Below, piece after piece: positions 9,974 through 18,674 of a stretch of 64,000 bases of DNA. Where the stretch lies: the NCBI RefSeq assembly GCF_014302995.1, contig NZ_CP060295.1, positions 3,153,501 to 3,217,500 of the forward strand, in the 5' to 3' direction. The notes beneath the pieces are model-generated. The model made no database searches, had not been told where the DNA came from, and saw only the letters and a list, made by a program, of their open reading frames with translations. A program made the position numbers and the translations under genes. How positions within the stretch are numbered: the first letter of the stretch is position 1; each line of letters starts with the position of its first letter. Source of the DNA: Variovorax sp. PAMC26660 (GTDB lineage Bacteria; Pseudomonadota; Gammaproteobacteria; Burkholderiales; Burkholderiaceae_C).

Positions 9974-10230
9974 GTTCGGGGTGCGTGCGAATGACACCAG
10001 GTGCTCCCCTCCGCGAATGTCCCCCGCTTCGCTCCTCCTTTATTTCGCTGCGGGGAGCACCTGGCGTCATTCGCACATGGGCACGCTCTGATTGATCTTG
10101 CGATCAACGACCGCTCTGAGCGCTCACGTCGATACGGGGCTCTTTTTAGCTAAATAAAGGAGGAGCGAAGCGGGGGACATTCGCGAAAAAGAGCACCGTG
10201 TCGGCGTGAGCGTCGCCCTGAACAACGGCG
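9974..10230 (-). repeat. Two-hairpin intergenic repeat, copy B (inverted)
   Basis: Second copy of the composite element, in the opposite orientation to the other three and filling the gap between the convergent tpsA and isochorismatase genes (9956-10250). Stem-loop 2 comes first (arms GTGCGAATGACACCAGG and its complement ending CATTCGCAC at 10075), then a TTGATC-TTGC-GATCAA stem, then stem-loop 1 (10120-10209). The left outer end has lost the 17 bp terminal repeat; the right end keeps it (10214-10230). Between convergent genes it could act as a bidirectional terminator. Confidence 0.88.
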
Positions 10231-10250
10231 CCCCCAAAACGCAGGCCGCT

Positions 10251-10880
10251 TCAGACGCCTCGAGCGCGCCGGTTGGACATCACCACGTTGTCCTTCGGGA
10301 TGACTAAGCCCTCCTGCATTGCTGCAATCCACGCAGCAGTCGATGTCACAGCCGCGAAGTTGCTGTGGAACACAACGCTGAAGACGCGATGGATTTCCTC
10401 CGCAGTGACCTTGCCCGCCGCATTCTCGTAAGGCAGCGCGCCGCTGGCGTCTGCCAGGAACTCCACGCTCAGACCGCGATGCAGGGCTTCGTACACGGTG
10501 GACGCGTCGCAGTTCTGCGTCATGTAGCCGGCCACGCTCAGCGTGTCGATCTTGTTGCTGGCGATCCACTCGGCGAAATCGGTGCCGGTGAACACACTCG
10601 GGAAGGTCTTGGTGATCAGGTGGTCGTGCGGACGCTTCGCGATCTCGGGATGCAACTGGCCGTTGTGCGTGTCGGCCTGGAACACCGGCGCACCCTTGGG
10701 CGAATGGTGTTGCACCACCACCACTGGCGTGCCGGCGGCACGTGCCGCGTCCATGGCGCGGGTCACGTTGGGCAGCGTGTCCAGGATGGGCGGGTATTCG
10801 ATCGGCAGGCCACCGCCTTCGAAGTATTCGTTCTGCACGTCGATCACGACGAGGGCGCGGCGCGGGGCGGTGTTGCTCAT
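10251..10880 (-). CDS. Isochorismatase-family cysteine hydrolase
   Basis: A 209-residue cytoplasmic hydrolase of the isochorismatase/nicotinamidase superfamily. The catalytic triad is visible: Asp14 in VVIDVQN, Lys91 in ITKTFPS and Cys124 in YMTQNCDAST, preceded by the usual cis-peptide region. The length is standard. The substrate cannot be read from sequence; members split isochorismate, nicotinamide, N-carbamoyl amides or similar small molecules. It is divergent from a GlxA-type regulator 101 bp away. That layout often means the regulator controls the hydrolase, which is inference here. Its stop lies 20 bp beyond repeat B, which may serve as its terminator. Confidence 0.9.
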   Translation of the reverse strand: MSNTAPRRALVVIDVQNEYFEGGGLPIEYPPILDTLPNVTRAMDAARAAGTPVVVVQHHSPKGAPVFQADTHNGQLHPEIAKRPHDHLITKTFPSVFTGTDFAEWIASNKIDTLSVAGYMTQNCDASTVYEALHRGLSVEFLADASGALPYENAAGKVTAEEIHRVFSVVFHSNFAAVTSTAAWIAAMQEGLVIPKDNVVMSNRRARGV

Positions 10881-10981
10881 GGAAGGGCTCCTTCTTGTGT
10901 GTGGATGGGATGGCCTGATTCTTCGCGCTGGCGCCCTTTGCGGAAAGTGGCCCGAAAGCCATTCATCGATAAGATCGGGCC

Positions 10982-11959
10982 ATGACCCGAACTGCCGTCG
11001 AAACCATCGCCGTCGTTGCTTTCGACGGCATCAGCCCGTTCCACCTGTCCGTGCCCTGCATGGTCTTCGGCGAAGACCGCAAGGAGGACGGTGCGCCGCG
11101 CTTTCGCATGCGCGTGTGCGCGCCCGAGCCGGGCCCGCTGCAGACCAACGCGGGCTTCACGCTCGGCGTGACACACGGGCTGGAGGCCATCCGCCGCGCG
11201 CAGATCGTGGTGGTGCCTTCGTGGCGCGACGACGGCAGTGCAGCACCGCCCGCGCTGATTCGCGCGCTGCAGGCGGCGCACAAACGGGGCGCCACCGTGG
11301 TCGGCCTGTGCCTGGGTGCCTTCGTGCTGGCCGAGGCCGGCCTGCTCGACGGCCGGCCCGCCACCACGCACTGGAAGCTGGCACCGGCCTTCGCAAAGCA
11401 ATACCCGCAGGTGCAGTTGCAGCCCGAGGTGCTGTACGTGGACGACGGCAACGTGCTCACTTCCGCTGGCACCGCCGCAGGCATCGATTGCTGTCTGCAC
11501 CTGCTGCGCGTGCGCTACGGCGCCGAGACGGCGAACCGGGCCGCGCGGCGCATGGTGGTCGCGCCGCACCGGCAAGGCGGCCAGGCGCAGTACATCCAGC
11601 AGCCCATGCCCGCCACCGGCGAGCGCGATCGCCTCGCACCGCTGCTGGAGTGGCTCGGCAGGCACCTCGATGTGCCGCACGTGCTGGACGACCTGGCCCG
11701 GCGCGCGCTGATGAGTCGTCGCACCTTCACGCGGCGCTTTCGCGAATCCACCGGCACCACCGTCGGCCAGTGGGTGCAGAACCAGCGGCTGGCACTGGCG
11801 CAACGGCTGCTGGAGACGACGAACCATCCGGTCGAGCGGGTGGCGACCGGCGCCGGCTTCGGATCGGCGGTGTCGCTGCGCAAGCACTTCCTGTCGGCGT
11901 TCAAGGTGTCGCCGACGGTGTACCGCCGGCAGTTCTCGCGGGCCGAAGCCACGGCCTGA
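10982..11959 (+). CDS. GlxA-family AraC-type transcriptional regulator
   Basis: A 325-residue regulator with two domains. Residues 8-170 are a DJ-1/PfpI-like domain with Cys110 in the nucleophile position (VVGLCLGAF). Residues about 215-320 are an AraC-type double helix-turn-helix with MSRRTFTRRFRESTG and the second helix region VATGAGFGSAVSLRKHF. Such proteins sense small metabolites and bind DNA upstream of a neighbouring catabolic gene. The divergent isochorismatase-like gene is the obvious target. The stop is only 10 bp from the convergent end of the next histidine kinase gene, with no clear terminator between them. Confidence 0.92.
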   Translation: MTRTAVETIAVVAFDGISPFHLSVPCMVFGEDRKEDGAPRFRMRVCAPEPGPLQTNAGFTLGVTHGLEAIRRAQIVVVPSWRDDGSAAPPALIRALQAAHKRGATVVGLCLGAFVLAEAGLLDGRPATTHWKLAPAFAKQYPQVQLQPEVLYVDDGNVLTSAGTAAGIDCCLHLLRVRYGAETANRAARRMVVAPHRQGGQAQYIQQPMPATGERDRLAPLLEWLGRHLDVPHVLDDLARRALMSRRTFTRRFRESTGTTVGQWVQNQRLALAQRLLETTNHPVERVATGAGFGSAVSLRKHFLSAFKVSPTVYRRQFSRAEATA

Positions 11960-11969
11960 ACAGCCGGCG

Positions 11970-13949
11970 TCAGGCCACGTGCGCGTGCCGCCGCGTGGTG
12001 AGCAGCGCGCGCAGCTTGGCCGGCGCGACCGGCTTGGTCAGCAGCATCACGCCACCGTGGCGCAACCGTTGCAGCACTTCAGGCCCGGTGGCACCCGACA
12101 CCAGCACCGCGAGCGCATCGGGCTGCAGGCGCTTGGCGGCGTCGATCACGTCCACGCCGTCGCCATCGCCCGCCAACTGAAGGTCGCAGAGCACCGCGTC
12201 GTAGTGGATGTCACCGGTGCCCAGCCGCGCGATGGCCTCGGGGCCGGTGGTCACGCATTCGACCTGGCAGCCCCACTGCTCCAGCAGCGTGCGGCTGCCG
12301 TCGAGGATGACCGGGTCGTCGTCCACCACCAGGCAGCGCAGGCCGGCCAGGGGCGCTGGCGCGAGTGGCGGCGGCTCGGCCGGCATGGCATCGGTGGTGC
12401 GCGCCGCAGGCAGTGTGAAGGAAAAAGTGCTGCCGGCCTGCAGCGCGGAGCGCACGGTGATGCGGGTGCCCAGCAAGGTCGCGATGCGCGCGCAGATCGC
12501 CAGGCCCAGGCCAAAGCCGCGGCGCCGGTCGCGCTCGGTGTTCGCCACCTGGTAGAACTCCTCGAAGATGCGGCCCTGGTGGATCGGCGCGATGCCCACG
12601 CCGTTGTCGCGCACCTCGATGCGTATACCGGCCGGGCTGCGCCGCGCGGCCACCAGCACGGTGCCGCCGTCGGGCGCATGGCGCAGCGCGTTGGTCACGA
12701 GGTTGCCGACGATGCGCCGCAGCATCGCCGCATCGGTGCGCACCGCCAGGCCACGGTCGCTCCAGCGCAGGCGGATGCGCGCCTCGATGGCGGTGGCGGC
12801 GTGTTGTGCATCTAGCTGGTCGAACAGCGCGGCGAGCGACACCTTGGTGATGGCCGGTGTCAGCACCTGCGCGTCGAGCCGCGAGATTTCGAGCAGGTCG
12901 TCGAGCAGCACGCCCATGAACTCGGTGCTTTCCTGCAGCCGCAGCACGGCCGGGCGTTGCGTGGCCGAAGCGCCCGGCAGCAGCCCGTCGATGAACAGGC
13001 CCATGGCATGCAGCGGCTGGCGCAGGTCGTGGCTCGCGGCCGCAAGAAAGCGCGCGCGCGACAGCGCGGCCTGCTCGGCCTCGGCCATGCGCTGCAGCGC
13101 GACGGCGGTGGCTTCGCGCACACGCTCTTCGCTGATCTGGCGGTTGCGCTGCAGGCGTTCGGCCAGGCGGTCGATGTCGTGGGCCAGCACCGCCAGTTCG
13201 TGCGTGCCGCGTGTGCCGCCTTCGACCACGTCGCAGCGCATCTCGAAGTGCCCGGCCTCCAGCGCAGCCACCGTGCGCGACACGCGCCGCAGCGGCCGCG
13301 CTACGGTGCGTGCCATGTGGCGCACCGAAGCCCATGCCGCCAGCAGCGCGACCAGCGCAATGCCGATGCCGGCAATCAGCGAGCGGCTGCGTTCGCGCGT
13401 GTAAGCCGTGGTGTCGCGAAAGGTCTGCACCAGCCCGATGGGCGCATCGCCCGCCGCGGTGGAACCGGCGGGCGCGAAGGCGCTGGCGCGCGAGGCTTCG
13501 CGCAGCGTGACCGGCGAGGTGAACATGCGCAACTGCGCGAGCGACGCGGTCTTGGGCCCGGCGGTGACGTACACGCCAGCGCTGTTGCTGATCTCCACGC
13601 GCGTGACCTGTCCGCCGCGCAGTGCGGCGTTGGCCACGTTCTGCAGCGCCGGCAGGTCGCCCGCGTAAAGGCTCAGGTCGGACATGGCCGCGACTTGCCG
13701 CGCCACGGCCTGCCCTTCGGCATCGAAGGCGGCTTCGAGCGTCTGCAGCCGGTTGTGCGTGAACCAGCCGGTGAGCGCGAGCGCCACTGCTGCGCATGGC
13801 ACCACGCCAAGGCGGAACAGGTCGCGCTGCAGGTTGCCGCGCACGACCAGCGTGTGGGACGACGGGGTGCGCACCGGCGCATCGGCCGGCGCGTGCTGGG
13901 CCGCCGTCCCGGCGGGCACCGGGCCTTCGGAGAGGCGTTCGGTGCTCAT
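11970..13949 (-). CDS. Hybrid sensor histidine kinase with C-terminal receiver
   Basis: A 659-residue inner-membrane kinase. A transmembrane helix near 50-66, a periplasmic sensor region (about 70-185), a second helix (190-207) and a HAMP-like linker precede a HisKA domain with His307 in AASHDLRQPLHA. The HATPase domain shows the N box (NLVTNALRHA) and G boxes (DNGVGIA, GFGLGLAI). A Pro-rich linker leads to a receiver domain (538-655) with Asp589 as phosphoacceptor. The ATG at 13949 overlaps the stop of the upstream binding-protein gene by four bases (ATGA), so the two are translationally coupled and the binding protein probably feeds the sensor. The output regulator is not encoded next to it. 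Confidence 0.92.
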   Translation of the reverse strand: MSTERLSEGPVPAGTAAQHAPADAPVRTPSSHTLVVRGNLQRDLFRLGVVPCAAVALALTGWFTHNRLQTLEAAFDAEGQAVARQVAAMSDLSLYAGDLPALQNVANAALRGGQVTRVEISNSAGVYVTAGPKTASLAQLRMFTSPVTLREASRASAFAPAGSTAAGDAPIGLVQTFRDTTAYTRERSRSLIAGIGIALVALLAAWASVRHMARTVARPLRRVSRTVAALEAGHFEMRCDVVEGGTRGTHELAVLAHDIDRLAERLQRNRQISEERVREATAVALQRMAEAEQAALSRARFLAAASHDLRQPLHAMGLFIDGLLPGASATQRPAVLRLQESTEFMGVLLDDLLEISRLDAQVLTPAITKVSLAALFDQLDAQHAATAIEARIRLRWSDRGLAVRTDAAMLRRIVGNLVTNALRHAPDGGTVLVAARRSPAGIRIEVRDNGVGIAPIHQGRIFEEFYQVANTERDRRRGFGLGLAICARIATLLGTRITVRSALQAGSTFSFTLPAARTTDAMPAEPPPLAPAPLAGLRCLVVDDDPVILDGSRTLLEQWGCQVECVTTGPEAIARLGTGDIHYDAVLCDLQLAGDGDGVDVIDAAKRLQPDALAVLVSGATGPEVLQRLRHGGVMLLTKPVAPAKLRALLTTRRHAHVA

Positions 13950-15022
13950 CGCGGGGCCGCGAGCCGTTCGGTCAGTTCCCGTTCCTCCGGCAGGCGCAGG
14001 CCGAGTCCGCGTGCCACGGTGGCGTTGACGCGCACGGTGGCCGGCGTTGCCGCTTCCACCAGCGGCCCGCTGTTGTTGTTGCTGTTGGTGCCGGCGCTGC
14101 TCGCGCTGGCGACCTTCTGGCCGAGCAGGCGCGCCTGCTGGGCCAGCTGTGATGGCGTCGACACCGCGGCGGCCAGGCCGCCCGAGCGCACCAGGCCCTC
14201 GCTGGCGCCGAACACCGGCAGGCCGGCGCTGGCACCGGCGCGCAGCACCGAGAGCGTGGCCGCCTGGTTGTCGCCGATCAGGTCGGGCAGCACCATCAGC
14301 GCGTCGCTTTGCGGCACCACCACGCGCAGCGCGGCGGCGAGCGAGCGGGCATCGGGCGCGTACTCGACGTGCACGTCCCACGCCGGGCTGGCGCCTTGCG
14401 CCGCACGCTGCAGCTCGCGCACCAGCGGTTCCGACTCGGGCGTGGCGACCACGCCGACGCGGCGCTTTTGCGGCAGCACCGCGTTGATGAGCGCAAGCTG
14501 GTCGGCCATGGCCGGGTCGCGCAGCAGCACGCCCACGCGCCGGTCGCCGCGCTTGAGGGCGGGGCTGCTGGCCTTGAGGGCTTCGTAGTCGAGCCGGCTG
14601 AGCATCGCCAGCACCAGCGGCTCCTGGCCCGGTCGTTCGACGGCGGCGCGGGCGGCGGCCGGGCCGACCGCCATGGTCAAGGGCGCGTCGGTGGCGGTGC
14701 GCAGGCTGCGCGTGCGCACGCCGGCATTCGCGGCCCGCTCTGGCTCGGCGCCGGCAACGTCTGCAGCCTGTTGCTGCTGTTGCGGATCGACGCCGCCGGG
14801 CGCAAGGTGCACCAGCTCGAAGCGGCTGCCCGGTTCCTGGTCCGCGCGAAGCTGTTGCACGAACTCGGACGATGCCGCGATGTCGTCGCCCATCAGCACC
14901 GTGAGGCTGGTGGCCGACGCGGCACCACCGGCCAGCGCCATGCCCACGGCCAGCAGGGCACGGGTGACATGGCGCACGCGTGTGGGGACACGCGGGAGAA
15001 GGTGGTTCACGGCAACAAACAT
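13946..15022 (-). CDS. Periplasmic ABC-type substrate-binding protein (TrpX/ABC_sub_bind-like)
   Basis: A 358-residue exported protein if translation starts at the ATG at 15022; an in-frame ATG at 15055 would add 11 residues. A signal peptide ends near GGAASA. The rest has the alternating alpha/beta pattern of type I periplasmic binding proteins of the ABC_sub_bind group, with hinge-like segments such as RRVGVVATPESEPLV and SDALMVLPDLIGDN. No permease or ATPase gene is near; instead the stop overlaps the histidine kinase gene by four bases. A role as ligand-sensing partner of the kinase rather than a transporter subunit is therefore likely. Short Gln and Asn runs (QQQQQ, NSNNN) sit in surface-loop positions. 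Confidence 0.75.
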   Translation of the reverse strand: MFVAVNHLLPRVPTRVRHVTRALLAVGMALAGGAASATSLTVLMGDDIAASSEFVQQLRADQEPGSRFELVHLAPGGVDPQQQQQAADVAGAEPERAANAGVRTRSLRTATDAPLTMAVGPAAARAAVERPGQEPLVLAMLSRLDYEALKASSPALKRGDRRVGVLLRDPAMADQLALINAVLPQKRRVGVVATPESEPLVRELQRAAQGASPAWDVHVEYAPDARSLAAALRVVVPQSDALMVLPDLIGDNQAATLSVLRAGASAGLPVFGASEGLVRSGGLAAAVSTPSQLAQQARLLGQKVASASSAGTNSNNNSGPLVEAATPATVRVNATVARGLGLRLPEERELTERLAAPR

Positions 15023-15189
15023 GGACTGCTTTCGCAGCAAGGGGCAATGATCCAATGTAAGGACGGGCCCCCCTTTGCGCGATAAGGCGGAGGGCTTATG
15101 TCAGCCCCCGCGAGGGCCTGCCCGCGTGACGGAATGCACGCCCCGGTGGCTGCTCGGCCTATGCCCGATGGACTACCTACGCGCCTACC

Positions 15190-17073
15190 TCACCCTAGCT
15201 GCAGCGCAGCCAGGCGCTGCGCCTGGATGGCCTGGCGCAGCACGCGCGGCGACACCGGCTTGTAGAGCACCGTGATGCCCGCGCTCGCCACTTCGCGCAG
15301 GCGGTCGGGCTTGGTCTCGCCGGTCACCAGCAGGCGCGCAGTGCCGGGGCCGATGCCGCGCGGATGACGCTCCAGCGCGGCGATCACGTCGAGGCCGTTG
15401 TCGCCGCCCTGCAGCAGCAGGTCGCTCACCACCACGTCGGGCGGCTGGTCCCAGGTGTCGGCCAGCGCGAGGGCTTCGGCGCGGGTCTGCGCGGCCAGCA
15501 CTTCGGCGCCCCAGTTGGAGAGCACCACGGTCAGGCCTTCGAGGATGGTGCGCTCGTCGTCGATCACGAGGATGCGCACGTTCGCCAGGCTCGCTTCTTC
15601 TTCGAGCCCGGTGATGGTGGGCGAACTGGCCGAGGCCGCCAGCGCGGCCGGCGCCGAGCGCACCAGCACCCGCACGCAGGTGCCCTTGTGCAGCCTGGAG
15701 CTGAGTTCGACGCGTGTGTTCAGCAGCTCGGCCAGCCGCTGCACCGTGGCCAGCCCCAGCCCCATGCCGCGCGCGCCGCGTGCCGCCTGGCGACCGGTGG
15801 GCTCCACCTGGTAGAACTCCTCGAACACCCGTGCCTGGTGCTGCAGCGCGATGCCCACGCCGGTGTCGACCACGTCGATGCGCACGCCCTTGCCGCGCCG
15901 GCGCGCGCCGATCAGCACACCGCCCTCGATGGTGTGGCGCAGCGAGTTCGACACCAGGTTGTTGAGGATGCGCGAGAGCATCACGTAGTCGCAGCGCACC
16001 CACACATCGGTCTTGCGCGCCACCAGCCGCAGGCCCTGCTGCTCGGCCACCGGGCGGAAGTTGCGGCTGATCTCGTCGAACAGCCGGTCGAGCGGGAAGT
16101 CGGTCCATTGCGGCTGCAGCACGCCGGCGTCGAGCTGCGACAGGTTGAGCAGCTCCGAGAACAGCCGGTCGAGCGAATCCACGCACTCGCGGATGTGGCC
16201 GATGCGCTGCAGCTTCACCGGATCGGTCTCGCCATTGGCCAGCCCGTCGGAGAACAGCGTGAGCGCATGCAGCGGCTGGCGCAGGTCGTGGCTGGCGGCG
16301 GCGAGCAGGCGCGTCTTGGCCTGGCTCGCCACTTCGAGCTGCGCGTTCTTGCGCGCCAGCTCGGCCGTGGCCTCGTTGATGCGGCTTTGCAGCAGGCCAT
16401 GGCTTTCGGCCAGCGCACGCGCTGCCTGGTTGAAGCCGTGCTGCAGGTGTCGCACCTCGGATGTGCCCTCGATCGCCACGCTCGCGTCTTCACCCGCGCC
16501 GAGCCGGTCGACCGCCTTGCCGAGCGCACGGATCGGCTCGCTGATGCGCCGTGCCGCCCACCAGCCCGCCAGGCCCACGCCCACGAGGCTGATGGCCAGC
16601 ACCAGCACCACGTTGAGCCAGACCGAACGCCGGGCGCTCTGTACCGCACCAAGGCTGATCTCGACCATCACCTTGCCGTTGTGGCGTCCGTCGTCGCTGA
16701 CGATGGGCACCACCACCTGCAGGCCTTCGCCGCGTGCGCGGTCGACGGTCTCGGAGTTGGCGACGATCTCGCCGTCTTCCGTCCAGATCTGCACCTGCTG
16801 CACATTCGGCTGGTAGGTGCCCGACTGCGCGGTGCGCTGCAACGCGCGGCGGTCCATGCGCGCCAGCGGGGCCTGTGCCACCGTGGCCACCTGCATCGCC
16901 ACCGTCTGCGCGTTGGCACGCATCAGCTCGGTGAGGTTGCCCAGGTGCTGCCGCGTCAGCACGGCAATGGCGGCCAGCGTGGCCAGTGTCGCCGGCACCA
17001 GTGCCAGCAGGATCAACTGCTGCGCGAAGGTCATGCGCGCAAGCCCACGGAGGACGCGGAAGTTCCAGCTCAT
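15190..17073 (-). CDS. Second hybrid sensor histidine kinase with receiver
   Basis: A 627-residue relative of the kinase at 11970. Helices at about 20-40 and 152-173 enclose a periplasmic sensor region; a HAMP segment follows (174-225). His262 lies in AAASHDLRQPLHAL, the ATPase shows NNLVSNSLRHT, DTGVGIA and GMGLGLA, and the C-terminal receiver (498-620) has Asp551 in VVSDLLLQGG. It is transcribed divergently from two PhnD-like binding proteins across a 114 bp gap, which suggests that they provide its input. As with the first kinase, no dedicated DNA-binding partner is adjacent; the LuxR-type regulator at 61399 is a distant candidate. Confidence 0.92.
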   Translation of the reverse strand: MSWNFRVLRGLARMTFAQQLILLALVPATLATLAAIAVLTRQHLGNLTELMRANAQTVAMQVATVAQAPLARMDRRALQRTAQSGTYQPNVQQVQIWTEDGEIVANSETVDRARGEGLQVVVPIVSDDGRHNGKVMVEISLGAVQSARRSVWLNVVLVLAISLVGVGLAGWWAARRISEPIRALGKAVDRLGAGEDASVAIEGTSEVRHLQHGFNQAARALAESHGLLQSRINEATAELARKNAQLEVASQAKTRLLAAASHDLRQPLHALTLFSDGLANGETDPVKLQRIGHIRECVDSLDRLFSELLNLSQLDAGVLQPQWTDFPLDRLFDEISRNFRPVAEQQGLRLVARKTDVWVRCDYVMLSRILNNLVSNSLRHTIEGGVLIGARRRGKGVRIDVVDTGVGIALQHQARVFEEFYQVEPTGRQAARGARGMGLGLATVQRLAELLNTRVELSSRLHKGTCVRVLVRSAPAALAASASSPTITGLEEEASLANVRILVIDDERTILEGLTVVLSNWGAEVLAAQTRAEALALADTWDQPPDVVVSDLLLQGGDNGLDVIAALERHPRGIGPGTARLLVTGETKPDRLREVASAGITVLYKPVSPRVLRQAIQAQRLAALQLG

Positions 17074-17187
17074 GAAGGAAGTGGGCGCATGAGGGCCGAG
17101 CTTATGAGCCCCGTCCCGAACATGGAAGACAGGAAAAACATCACAAAGAATGTCTGCATTTGCTATTTAATGGCGTCCGCGTAGCCC

Positions 17188-18273
17188 ATGTTAGACCCGC
17201 TGGTCCGCAGCGTCCCTATGTCTTCCGGTTCAAAAATGCTGGTTTTCCTGCGTCGCCTCGCCGCTGTTCCGGGCGCCCTTCGTGTGGCGGTGCTGGGCTT
17301 GCTCATGGGCCTGCCGCTGGTGGCTGCGGCGCAGGCCAGCAGCCCGCTGCAGCCGCCGGTGCGCTTCGGCATCCTGCCGCTGGGCGGCGCCTTCGAGTCG
17401 CGCAGCGACTGGGACCCGCTGCTGGCCGAACTCAGCCGCGCCATCAGCCGGCCGGTGAGCGTGCTGTCGGTCAACTCGTACGAGGCGCTGGAGCAGGCCA
17501 TCCAGCGTGACGAGGTCGACATGGCTTTTCTCTCGGGAAAGATGGCGCTCGACGCCGTGACCCAGCGCCGCATGAAGGTGGTGGCGCAGGTGGTGCGGCA
17601 CGACGGCCTGGCCGGTTACCGCGCGCTGCTGCTGTCGCGCAAGGCGCCGCCTTTCAACACACTGAAGAGCCTGCTGGAGCAGCCCGAGCGCTGGCGCATC
17701 GCGCGCGGCGAGAAGCAGTCGGTGTCGGGCTTCATCGTGCCGCAGCTGCAGATCTTTCTGCCGAACCACATCGCGATGGAAACGCGCTTCCTGAGCGAGA
17801 CCGTCGGCACCCATCAGACCACCGCGCTGGCCGTGGCCAACAACGAAGCGGATGTTGCAACCAACAACTCGGCCGACTTCGAGCGCTTCAAGCAGCGCTT
17901 TCCGGCCGAGGCACAGCGCCTGCAGGTGCTGTGGGAGTCCGACCTGATTCCGCACGCGCAGATCGTGGTGCGGCGCGAATACCCGCCAGAGCTGCGCACG
18001 CGCGTGCAGACCTTCCTGACCAATTACGGCCGAGCCAAGGGCCCGCGTGGTGACGCCGAGCGCGTGGTGCTCAAGTCGCTGCACGACCTGGCCGGCTTCG
18101 TGGCGGCCGACAACAGTTCGCTGCAGCCGGCAGCCAAGCTGGCCTACCAACTGGCCCGCCAGAACGCCATGACGGCGCAATGGGTGAACGACGCCGCGCG
18201 AGAGGCCCGTCTGCAGCGCATCGACAGCAGTTATGCCGAGCAGGTGGGTGTGTTGAAAGATGTGACGCCTTGA
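17188..18273 (+). CDS. PhnD-like phosphate/phosphonate-type binding protein, copy 1
   Basis: A 361-residue exported protein of the PhnD/SsuA type II periplasmic binding family. A signal peptide (hydrophobic core ending LPLVAAAQA) is followed by the family opening RFGILPLGG and by segments such as NSYEALEQAIQRDEVDMAFLSGKMALDA and VSGFIVPQLQIFLP. No strong ribosome site marks the ATG at 17188; ATGs at 17218 and 17236 are possible and keep the signal peptide. It is followed by a close paralogue (18675) and faces a hybrid kinase, with no transporter genes nearby. This favours a sensory role. The ligand is not known and need not be a phosphonate. Confidence 0.82.
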   Translation: MLDPLVRSVPMSSGSKMLVFLRRLAAVPGALRVAVLGLLMGLPLVAAAQASSPLQPPVRFGILPLGGAFESRSDWDPLLAELSRAISRPVSVLSVNSYEALEQAIQRDEVDMAFLSGKMALDAVTQRRMKVVAQVVRHDGLAGYRALLLSRKAPPFNTLKSLLEQPERWRIARGEKQSVSGFIVPQLQIFLPNHIAMETRFLSETVGTHQTTALAVANNEADVATNNSADFERFKQRFPAEAQRLQVLWESDLIPHAQIVVRREYPPELRTRVQTFLTNYGRAKGPRGDAERVVLKSLHDLAGFVAADNSSLQPAAKLAYQLARQNAMTAQWVNDAAREARLQRIDSSYAEQVGVLKDVTP

Positions 18274-18327
18274 GATGAGACGCTGTTTTTCTACTCGTCG
18301 CGTTGTGTTTGGAATGCGTTGTTCGGG

Positions 18328-18625
18328 GCGCTGCTGTTTGGGGCGTGGTTGTTCTTTGCGCTGCTGTTCGGGGCGACGCTCCCGCCGACACGGTGCTCTT
18401 TTTCGCGAATGTCCCCCGCTTCGCTCCTCCTTTATTTCGCGAAAAAGAGCACCGTATCGACGTGAGCGTTGGACAGAGCGGTGGTTGATCTCCGATCACC
18501 GGCAGCGTGCCCAGGTGCGAATGGCACTGGGTGTTCCCCGCAGCGAAATAAAGGAGGAGCGAAGCGGGGGACATTCGCGGAGGGGAGCACCCAGTGTCAT
18601 TCGCACAAGCCCCGAATGCATGCGC
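18328..18625 (+). repeat. Two-hairpin intergenic repeat, copy C
   Basis: Third copy, filling most of 18274-18674 between the two PhnD-like genes. The left end contains the 17 bp terminal sequence twice (18328-18344 and 18358-18374), so a 30 bp piece has been duplicated. Stem-loop 1, the TGATC-TCC-GATCA spacer stem and stem-loop 2 are all present. The arms of stem-loop 2 have changed together (GCACTGGGTG on one side, CACCCAGTG on the other), which indicates that pairing is conserved. The right end (18609-18625) is diverged, matching at about 13 of 17 positions. Confidence 0.88.
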
Positions 18626-18674
18626 CTCGAACGAACACCCCCGAACGCCAGTAAACCAAAGCGAAGCAACTGAC

